Shown here in pieces: positions 1-6,340 of a DNA stretch of 35,746 bases. The notes below the pieces were generated by a model. That model had not been told where the DNA came from and did not search any database. It saw nothing but the letters and a program-made list of their open reading frames with translations. The stretch covers positions 38,003 to 73,748 of the forward strand of contig CACZYF010000016.1 in the NCBI GenBank assembly GCA_902785355.1, written 5' to 3'. A program made the position numbers and the translations under genes. Each line of letters begins with the position of its first letter. Positions within the stretch are counted from its first letter, which is position 1. This DNA is from an uncultured Ruminococcus sp. GTDB taxonomy: Bacteria > Bacillota > Clostridia > Oscillospirales > Acutalibacteraceae.

Positions 1-26
1 CGCGGGCGACCGATGGTCGCCCCTAC
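1..26. repeat. F1 repeat, right end only (cut by window edge)
   Basis: This is the right-hand hairpin end of the F1 intergenic repeat (GGGCGACC-GAT-GGTCGCCC followed by CTAC). It matches the right ends at 148-172 and 4068-4094. The rest of this copy would lie outside the window. Confidence 0.7.
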
Positions 27-63
27 GGCACGATCATACGAGGGACATTCGCACAGCGACATC

Positions 64-172
64 GTAGGGGCGGTCATTGACCGCCCGCTGTGACAGAATA
101 TTGTAAGCCCTATCCGACGTTTTCGATATCAATAACGTCCGTCATTTGCGAGCGACCGATGGTCGCCCCTAC
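64..172. repeat. F1 intergenic repeat, copy 1
   Basis: About 109 bp, starting GTAGGGGCGGTCATTGACCG and ending GGTCGCCCCTAC. Both ends can fold into hairpins, and the outer 9 bases are inverted repeats of each other. The core contains ACGTTTTCGATATCAATAAC, shared base for base with the copy at 3986-4094. It has no coding potential. It looks like a miniature non-autonomous element, but no transposase of any kind is in the window. Confidence 0.85.
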
Positions 173-204
173 AATTCCTCACTCCTCACTCCTAACTCCT
201 CACT
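173..204. repeat. Tandem heptamer array (ACTCCTC-type)
   Basis: Directly after F1 copy 1 lie imperfect 7-bp units (ATTCCTC, ACTCCTC, ACTCCTA, ACTCCTC). The same period and similar words recur beside other repeats in this window (4138-4161, 6243-6278, 15089-15139, 16183-16206, 30958-31016). Confidence 0.7.
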
Positions 205-298
205 AACACAAAAGTCCCCTTACGCCGCATTATATGAAATTTACGCGATAGATATTACAAAGGTGTAGTGAAACTGAACATAATTTCTCCTTATTTGC

Positions 299-327
299 TT
301 GATATTTAATTAATAATGTATTATAAT
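299..327 (+). promoter_or_regulatory. Sigma-A-type promoter of the secreted beta-helix gene
   Basis: TTGATA at 299-304 and TATAAT at 322-327 are separated by exactly 17 bases, close to the housekeeping consensus. The start codon of the beta-helix gene follows about 70 bases later, with AGGAGG at 391-396. The leader between them shows no obvious structured element. Confidence 0.75.
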
Positions 328-400
328 ATAGGTGGGAAGTTTTTGAGAAATACGATCCGGTATTTTTCAGGCAAAACGCTCTTTCATTTAGGAGGAAATC

Positions 401-3400
401 ATGAGAGTCAAAAAATGTTTGAGTATGCTGCTTGCTGTCATCATGATCGGCACGATGATCACATCGCTCCCGATCACAGCGAGCGCAGTGGATATCCACA
501 CGGCGGCGATCGGCGAGGGTACCGTCATCACCGTCAAAACGGCAGAGGAACTCAATACCGCATGTGATAGTATCAATGAAAACGGCGGCATATACACCAT
601 TGATTTGACCGATAGCTTTGAAGGTCAAGTCAATATCACTAACGAAGCTGCCGTAGTCACCGTGATCAGCAGTAAAGGGAAAACTCTTACCAACCCCACA
701 ACGGCAGTTTATGTGGAAAACGGTGCGACAGTAAAGCTCGGCGGTAACGGTAACACAAAATTGACCTTGCAGGGCAACGATCAACCTCATAATACCGGTG
801 AGGGTAACGATGATCCGGGCTTGATTTATATTTTGCCCGGCTCGACTTGCGAGATGAATGAGAACGTCACCCTCAAAGACAGAAAAGGAAACAACTACCT
901 CGGCGGCGGCGTTACCGTACAGGGCGGCAGCTTCATCATGAACGGCGGTACCATCGAAAACTGCGGTATCGACGGCGGTTCCGTCTGCTACGGCGGCGGC
1001 GTTGCGGTATTCAACAGAGGCACCTTCACCATGAACGGCGGCACGATCTCCAACTGCTATGCTATTTCGACCTATGACAGCGAACTCGATCCTAACCACC
1101 TGACCGCTTTAGGCGGCGGCGTCTTTGTCACCTCCGGTTCCGTATTCACGATGAACGGCGGTACGATCAGCGAGTGTACTGCCTCGGTTTGCGGCGGCGG
1201 TGTGGCGGCGGTCGGTGCCGTTGATAACTCGCATTATAACAGTATCGTTAACATCAACAGCGGTACGATCAGCGATAATACAGCGGCAGGCGGCGCGGGT
1301 GTTTTTGTCTCCCGCTTTCTCTATGCAAAAGCCGACCCGATTGCGGTAAGCGCAGCGTTAGCCGGCTCAACGAGCGCGGGCAGCAGCGGCTCAACGGACG
1401 GTTTGCAGGGCGACGCTCCGAGCGAGCCCGGTCTCTATATCGACACAAATTCGGATTCGGATTCAATTTTGATCAAGAACAACCATGCCGACGGCACATA
1501 TGTTAAAAATGCCAACAAGCGATATGCAAACGGCTTAGGCGGCGGTATTCTCGTCGCAAATCTGGGAACATACACAGCTCAGATCCATAACGCCGAGATC
1601 ACCGGCAACCGTGCGGATATAGGTGCAGGCGTCGCGGTATTCCATTTCACAACAAAGCCCGACATTGACAACTGCACGATCACCGGCAATACAGCCGTAA
1701 GAAACGGCGGCGGTATCGCGATGATAAGGAACGATAAAGGCGGCACTGTATTAAAGAACACCACCATCACCGGCAACACCTCCGGCGACCGCGGCGCGGG
1801 CGTATACTACGACGAGGATTCACCTCTGCACATCTCGGGCGCGGACATCATCCAAAACAACACCTACAACGACGCCTTGAACAACCTCAATGTATTCAGC
1901 GTTGAAAAGCCCGTGTATGTAGACGGCGACCTTACCGGCTCGCAGATCGGTCTCTCCGACCCGAGGCTCTGGGACGACGGCAAGAGCGATATCGAAGCGC
2001 CCGACGACGGCGCGGCGGAGCTTTTGACAAACGGCTACAAAACGTATAATCCCGAAGCTCACCCGAACGAGTACTTCACCTCCGACCACGAAACTTGGAT
2101 CGTGGAAAGAACCGTGAAAACAACAACAGAAGTAGGTGTTCCAGGATCGGAGTATCTTGTATACACAGTTAAAAGGTATCCGGTGATAACCAAAGGCAAT
2201 TACGCAGGTTTGAAGAATCAATATATAATAACAGATATTCAGAACCCTAACTTAACTACTCTTTCAACTAATAATGATATTATCAGTGAGCTGAAATACC
2301 GTTTTGAAAGCTCGAACAAGTATACAATTAACGATCTAAGCTACCCGAGCGTAGGGTCAACATATATTAAGTACACGCCTAAAACTTCTGACAGTCCGTT
2401 ATCTTTAATTGTACTTCAAAAAGCACCCAATAAGAATGAAGTAACATTAACATATTACGGAAAGCAACCGCAAGGTAGTACCGTTGTTTATACAGCGTCT
2501 CCAAGCATCCAGTCAGCATACCCGTATTCAGAAGAATTGGTGTTAAAGATAACCAGATCCACCTCAGAGATCAATTCCACTTTTTCGGAATCTTCCACCG
2601 AGGAAAAAATCAATTATATAAACGCAGATCCTCCGGGAGGTGTTTTATATGAGTATGATGAATACGGCGATGTAGCCGCGAAGCTTACAATTGTAAAGAC
2701 CGAAACGATATATACTCAAAACACTATTTCTGAGACCGGAACCGATGATGAAGTCCGGCTTGTTCGCATTGACAAGCCTAACTATCACATCAACAATACA
2801 GATATCGCCAATACTACTACATACGGCGGCGACGATATTTTCACCTCCTATGTGGAAGCGGCAACCGGAGAAGAGATAAAGGTCGGCGATACGATCAGGA
2901 GGTGTTACACCATCCCCGAGGTCAAGGCAGACAAAAACAACAGCTGCCCCTACATCTTCAAGGGCTGGTACTACGATCAGGAGAACGACAACGATACCCA
3001 TCCCGTGAAGTTCGGTACCGACAAATACGCAAAGGATATCTACGCCCACTGGATCAAGGTCGATGACGTTGACAAGGACGCGGAGGATACCAACGAGCTT
3101 CCCGCGGGATATACCAAATACGGCGGCTTTGACCTCTGCGGCGTGCAGGTACGCAAGGAGCGCACGATTGATTCAAACTTCGGCGGCGAGAGTATGCCCG
3201 GAGGCTTACGCTTCGTCACCTCACTGAGCAAGGACGTTGTCAACAAGATCAACGCGATCAAGCCGAACAACATCGAATACGGCTACGTTGCAACGAATCA
3301 GGATAAAGAGGGCTGGATCAATTATCACAACAACGTTGGAAGAAAGCTGCAGTATGTCAGCGACGGCGACAACGGAATCAATACCTCCGAGACCGCAACC

Positions 3401-3706
3401 GACGAGAATTACTTCGGCTTTGCTACGAACGTTGTCTGCACATCAAAACAGTCCAACGGTACAGGCGGCGTCGTCAGGGAGGATCATCGCAGCTACGGCG
3501 ACTATCTGCTCTACACCCTCGTCGTTACCTATGAGGGCGACGACGGAACAGGCTACGAAAAGAATGTACTGGCTCGTCCGTACATCCGATATAAAGACGC
3601 CAACGGCTTGGATCGCGTCGCATACAGCGAATACCGCGGTAATTCCAACACCCTCGGCGGCTGCTATACCAGCTATAGCTATAGCAAAAACAATCCGGAT
3701 GCGTAA
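401..3706 (+). CDS. Secreted beta-helix adhesin-like protein
   Basis: A large exported protein of 1101 residues. Residues 1-30 form a classical signal peptide: basic MRVKK, a hydrophobic core, and a likely cleavage site after the ASA at 27-29. Residues about 100-480 carry repeated strands with MNGGTI (180-185, 211-216, 251-256) and GGG-V turns, followed by TGN-type turns, the pattern of right-handed parallel beta-helix adhesins. About 847-887 resembles one InlB/Flg_new-type repeat (FKGWYYD...DIYAHW). The last ~200 residues form a separate domain with GVQVR and GGLRFVTSL, which I recall from other ruminococcal secreted proteins. No LPXTG motif, C-terminal membrane segment, dockerin or SLH repeats are visible, so the protein is probably released or held non-covalently. 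The start is set by AGGAGGAAATC before ATG. The substrate is unknown; binding to host or plant glycans is only a guess. Confidence 0.85.
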   Translation: MRVKKCLSMLLAVIMIGTMITSLPITASAVDIHTAAIGEGTVITVKTAEELNTACDSINENGGIYTIDLTDSFEGQVNITNEAAVVTVISSKGKTLTNPTTAVYVENGATVKLGGNGNTKLTLQGNDQPHNTGEGNDDPGLIYILPGSTCEMNENVTLKDRKGNNYLGGGVTVQGGSFIMNGGTIENCGIDGGSVCYGGGVAVFNRGTFTMNGGTISNCYAISTYDSELDPNHLTALGGGVFVTSGSVFTMNGGTISECTASVCGGGVAAVGAVDNSHYNSIVNINSGTISDNTAAGGAGVFVSRFLYAKADPIAVSAALAGSTSAGSSGSTDGLQGDAPSEPGLYIDTNSDSDSILIKNNHADGTYVKNANKRYANGLGGGILVANLGTYTAQIHNAEITGNRADIGAGVAVFHFTTKPDIDNCTITGNTAVRNGGGIAMIRNDKGGTVLKNTTITGNTSGDRGAGVYYDEDSPLHISGADIIQNNTYNDALNNLNVFSVEKPVYVDGDLTGSQIGLSDPRLWDDGKSDIEAPDDGAAELLTNGYKTYNPEAHPNEYFTSDHETWIVERTVKTTTEVGVPGSEYLVYTVKRYPVITKGNYAGLKNQYIITDIQNPNLTTLSTNNDIISELKYRFESSNKYTINDLSYPSVGSTYIKYTPKTSDSPLSLIVLQKAPNKNEVTLTYYGKQPQGSTVVYTASPSIQSAYPYSEELVLKITRSTSEINSTFSESSTEEKINYINADPPGGVLYEYDEYGDVAAKLTIVKTETIYTQNTISETGTDDEVRLVRIDKPNYHINNTDIANTTTYGGDDIFTSYVEAATGEEIKVGDTIRRCYTIPEVKADKNNSCPYIFKGWYYDQENDNDTHPVKFGTDKYAKDIYAHWIKVDDVDKDAEDTNELPAGYTKYGGFDLCGVQVRKERTIDSNFGGESMPGGLRFVTSLSKDVVNKINAIKPNNIEYGYVATNQDKEGWINYHNNVGRKLQYVSDGDNGINTSETATDENYFGFATNVVCTSKQSNGTGGVVREDHRSYGDYLLYTLVVTYEGDDGTGYEKNVLARPYIRYKDANGLDRVAYSEYRGNSNTLGGCYTSYSYSKNNPDA

Positions 3707-3719
3707 CAGGAGGTAACAG

Positions 3720-3872
3720 ATGAAAGAACAATATGAAAAGCTTACCTTGACGGTCACGCACTTCGACAGCGATGACGTCATCGCGACCTCTGAGATCGAC
3801 AGGAACAACGCCTACAAAGCACTGGACAGCCTGAGCAGCAGCAGCACAAGGGTTCCCGGCAGCTGGTTTTAA
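3720..3872 (+). CDS. Small 50-residue protein of unknown function
   Basis: ATG at 3720 is preceded by a strong AGGAGG (about 3710-3715) and follows the beta-helix stop by 13 bases, so the two are almost surely cotranscribed. The peptide starts MKEQYEKLTLTVTHFDSDDV, continues IATS, and ends in a Ser-rich tail (SSSSTRVPGSWF). The layout Met-Lys-x-Tyr-Glu-x, a short beta-like stretch, then an acidic DDVIxTS motif resembles small uncharacterised proteins I recall from gut Bacillota. It has no signal peptide, membrane helix or cysteine. Function is unknown. It could be an accessory factor for the secreted protein, or a conserved peptide that merely travels with such genes. Confidence 0.6.
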   Translation: MKEQYEKLTLTVTHFDSDDVIATSEIDRNNAYKALDSLSSSSTRVPGSWF

Positions 3873-3985
3873 TTAGAACAGGACGTGCCGGTTCGTATCC
3901 GAAAGGATACCGCACGCTGCTCCCGCCGATAACCGGAGTCAGTGATCCCGAAAATACCGAAAAAATAATACACGGTACAGCCATC

Positions 3986-4118
3986 GTAGGATCGGTCATT
4001 GACCGCCCGCTGTCGCAGGGAGTTGTGAAGCATATCTAACGTTTTCGATATCAATAACGTCCGTCATTCGCGGGCGACCGATGGTCGCCCCTACGGCGGG
4101 AGCAAGCCCCCGCCCTAC
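3986..4118. repeat. F1 intergenic repeat, copy 2, with extra hairpin
   Basis: Same orientation as copy 1, with identical core ACGTTTTCGATATCAATAAC and the same hairpin right end finishing at 4094. It continues with GGCGGGAGCAAGCCCCCGCC and CTAC to 4118, which looks like a second, different right-end hairpin stacked on the first. With copy 1 it brackets the beta-helix gene as a pair of direct repeats. Confidence 0.85.
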
Positions 4119-4137
4119 AACTCTATGCAACGTTTAT

Positions 4138-4161
4138 ACAATTCCTAATTCCTCATTCCTA
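4138..4161. repeat. Tandem heptamer array (AATTCCT-type)
   Basis: Three 7-bp units (AATTCCT, AATTCCT, CATTCCT) follow F1 copy 2, as the array at 173-204 follows copy 1. After both arrays comes a similar CCCCTTACGC sequence (about 216-225 and 4168-4177), so the two flanks of the beta-helix gene are homologous over more than the repeat itself. Confidence 0.65.
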
Positions 4162-4166
4162 AAAAT

Positions 4167-4211
4167 CCCCCTTACGCTCCATTTAATGCGGAGCATAAGG
4201 GGGAATTTTTT
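4167..4211. terminator. Bidirectional terminator between small ORF and lysA
   Basis: CCCCCTTACGCTCC pairs with GGAGCATAAGGGGG around a 9-base loop. On the plus strand AATTTTTT follows, ending the accessory module. On the minus strand ATTTTT follows, ending the lysA transcript, whose stop is at 4218. Stems meet with one mismatch. Confidence 0.85.
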
Positions 4212-4217
4212 GTTTTA

Positions 4218-5498
4218 TCATTTTGTCTTGAAGCGGTAGGGAGAAAAGTCGAAGGTCGCGAAGTAATCGTCCATCGTCTCGGCGCGGCGGATCAGCTGAT
4301 GGGTGCCGTCCTCCTTTAAGAGAACCTCCGCTGATCTGAGCTTACCGTTATAGTTATAACCCATCGCGAAGCCGTGAGCGCCCGTATCGTGGATATAGAT
4401 CAGGTCGCCGGGCAGGATCTCCGGCAGCATACGGTCGACAGCAAACTTATCGTTGTTCTCGCACAGACCGCCGGTCACATCATACTTGAAGGTACACGGC
4501 TCGTTCTCCTTACCCAGCACGGTGATGTGATGGTAGGAGCCGTACATCGCGGGGCGCATCAGGTTCGCGGCGCAGGCGTCGAGACCGATGTAGTCCTTGT
4601 AGATGTGCTTGGTATGCAGGCAGGTCGCGATCAAGGCGCCGTAGGGCGCCATCATGTAGCGGCCGAGCTCCGAGAAGATCGCGACGTCATCCATGCCCTC
4701 GGGTACGAGGATCTCCTCGTACTTTCGGCGAACCAGCTCGCCGATCAGCATAATATCGCCGCAGGGCTCCTCGGGACGGTAATCCACGCCGATGCCGCCC
4801 GACAGGTTGATGAAGCTGATATGCACGCCGCAGCGGTCGCGCAGACGTACCGCAAGCTTGAAGAGGATCGCGGCAAGCTCGGCGTAATAATCGTTGGAAA
4901 CGGTGTTGGAGGCTAAGAACGCATGGATGCCGAAGTGCTTCGCACCGTCAGCCTTGAGTCGGGTGAACGCCTCAGCCATCTGATCCTCGCTCATGCCGTA
5001 CTTCGCCTCACCCGGGTTGTCCATGACCTGAACGCCGGTACGGGACGCCGCAAGCTCGAAGGTACCGCCGGGATTATAGCGGCAGCATACGGTCTCGGGC
5101 ACGCCGCAGACGCGCTCGATGAAGGGGACAAAGTTGAGGTCGTCGAGGTTGATGTACGCGCCCAGCTCATACGCCTTCTTCATATCCTCCTCGGGGGTCA
5201 CGTTGGAGGAGAACATGATGTCCTCGCCCTTGAAGCCGCAGGCTTCGCTCATGACCAGCTCGGTCAGCGAGGAGCAGTCTACGCCGCAGCCCTCTTCCTT
5301 GAGGATCGAGAGCAGGTAGGGGTTCGGGGTCGCCTTGACGGCGAAATACTCCTTGAAGCCCTTGTTCCAGCTGAACGCCTTGTACAGACGGCGGCAGTTC
5401 TCGCGGATACCTTTTTCATCGTAAACGTGGAACGGCGTCGGGATATCCTTGATGATATCCTGAGCGATCTCCTTGGTCAAAAACGGTGTTTTTTTCAT
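4218..5498 (-). CDS. lysA: Diaminopimelate decarboxylase-type enzyme
   Basis: A fold-III PLP decarboxylase of 426 residues, expected to convert meso-diaminopimelate to lysine in the cytoplasm. The PLP lysine is K55 in YFAVKATPN. NLSGGIG at 231-237 is the glycine loop that holds the cofactor phosphate. SELGRYMMA at 276-284 and the C-terminal GGLCEN (C346) supply the cross-subunit active-site residues. The usual HCHIGS segment reads IHAFLASN here, so this is the divergent LysA subtype that I recall from anaerobes; another diamino-acid substrate is possible. I chose ATG 5498 because GGGAGG lies 9 bases upstream; the open frame reaches a TTG at 5534 without a ribosome binding site. It is the last gene before a bidirectional terminator, separated from engB by an F5 element. 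Confidence 0.85.
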   Translation of the reverse strand: MKKTPFLTKEIAQDIIKDIPTPFHVYDEKGIRENCRRLYKAFSWNKGFKEYFAVKATPNPYLLSILKEEGCGVDCSSLTELVMSEACGFKGEDIMFSSNVTPEEDMKKAYELGAYINLDDLNFVPFIERVCGVPETVCCRYNPGGTFELAASRTGVQVMDNPGEAKYGMSEDQMAEAFTRLKADGAKHFGIHAFLASNTVSNDYYAELAAILFKLAVRLRDRCGVHISFINLSGGIGVDYRPEEPCGDIMLIGELVRRKYEEILVPEGMDDVAIFSELGRYMMAPYGALIATCLHTKHIYKDYIGLDACAANLMRPAMYGSYHHITVLGKENEPCTFKYDVTGGLCENNDKFAVDRMLPEILPGDLIYIHDTGAHGFAMGYNYNGKLRSAEVLLKEDGTHQLIRRAETMDDYFATFDFSPYRFKTK

Positions 5499-5530
5499 AT
5501 ACTCATACCTCCCAAGTATTCCTTGTATTG

Positions 5531-5670
5531 CCAAAGCCTCCCTTTCCTAAGGGAGGTGGGCTCGCCGCAAGGCGAGGTCGGAGGGTTGCCGTTTCATTTT
5601 GATTTATATGTGAGACAGCGGCGGAAACCCTCAGTTGCTTCGCGACAGCTCCCTTAGGAAAGAGAGCCGG
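5531..5670. repeat. F5 MITE-like element at the 3' end of engB
   Basis: About 140 bp with inverted ends: CCTCCCTTTCCTAAGGGAGG on the left, and on the right a sequence whose reverse complement is GGCTCTCTTTCCTAAGGGAG. Inside lie GC-rich CTCGCCGCAAGGCGAG and an AT-rich centre. There is no coding capacity. The right end overlaps the engB stop codon (5654-5656). Confidence 0.8.
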
Positions 5671-6229
5671 TGATCGCTTCTTCGATCTGCTGTGCGCCGT
5701 CGCCCTTAAGAGCTGAGAACGGATACAGCGCCACGCCCTCGAACTCCGAGAAAAGCTCGTTGAAAAAGTCAAGCTGCTTCTGATACTCGCCCTTATTGAG
5801 CTTGTCCGACTTGGTCATCACGATGATGAACGGGATACCGCTGTCGTAGAGGAAGCGGATCATGTTCATATCGTCGGCGGAGGGCTTATGGCGCATATCG
5901 ATGATCTGCACCACCAGCGCGATCCTTCTGCCGGCGGCGAAGTAACCCTCGACCAGCTCCGCCCAGCGAAGCTTCTCGACCTTGCTGACCTTGGCGTAGC
6001 CGTAGCCCGGCAGATCGACGAGGTTGAACGAGCCCGCGTCAAAGAAGTTGATGGTCGCGGTTTTTCCGGGCTTTGAGCTGACGCGCGCGAGCGATTTTCG
6101 GTTGCACAGCTTATTGATCAGCGAGGACTTGCCCACGTTGGAGCGGCCGGAAAAGACCACGTCGGGGCGGTCATCCGGGCGCAGCTGAGAGCTAAGTCCC
6201 GCGGAATAGGTAAATTCTACATTCAGCAT
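5654..6229 (-). CDS. engB: Ribosome biogenesis GTP-binding protein EngB/YsxC
   Basis: A 191-residue TrmE-Era-EngA-EngB-Septin GTPase needed for assembly of the 50S subunit in Bacillus (YsxC) and linked to division in E. coli (YihA). G1 is GRSNVGKSS at 28-36, G3 is DLPGYG, G4 is TKSD and G5 is SALKG; all are intact and length is normal. GGAG sits upstream of the ATG at 6229. It lies directly downstream of lon, as in Bacillus subtilis (clpX-lonB-lonA-ysxC). Oddity: the last residues, GSLS plus stop, are encoded inside the right inverted end of the F5 element, so an insertion seems to have replaced the native 3' end without damaging the domain. Confidence 0.95.
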   Translation of the reverse strand: MLNVEFTYSAGLSSQLRPDDRPDVVFSGRSNVGKSSLINKLCNRKSLARVSSKPGKTATINFFDAGSFNLVDLPGYGYAKVSKVEKLRWAELVEGYFAAGRRIALVVQIIDMRHKPSADDMNMIRFLYDSGIPFIIVMTKSDKLNKGEYQKQLDFFNELFSEFEGVALYPFSALKGDGAQQIEEAITGSLS

Positions 6230-6242
6230 AGGAACTCCGTTT

Positions 6243-6338
6243 CAGTTAGAAGTTAGGAGATAGGAGTGAGAAGTTATCGGCGGGACACCCGCACCCGAAT
6301 GATATGGGATTAAAACTCCTAACTTCTCACTTCTCACT
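6243..6338. repeat. Short F2-type element with heptamer termini
   Basis: Left arm contains GTTAGAAGTTAGGAGATAGG, the right arm ACTCCTAACTTCTCACTTCT; the arms are inverted relative to each other and have 7-bp periodicity. Between them CGGCGGGACACCCGCACCCG is the GC-rich hairpin end of F2 in reverse orientation, followed by ATGATAT. The normal F2 body is missing, so this is a deleted or minimal copy filling the engB-lon gap. Confidence 0.6.
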
Positions 6339-6340
6339 AA

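Larger units (their letters stand above)
3873..4217. other. Intergenic stretch between the accessory module and lysA
   Basis: This 345-base gap contains a small GTATCC-GAAA-GGATAC hairpin near 3895-3910, F1 copy 2 with an extra GC-rich hairpin up to 4118, a heptamer array at 4138-4161, and a bidirectional terminator. No further gene is visible. Confidence 0.7.
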
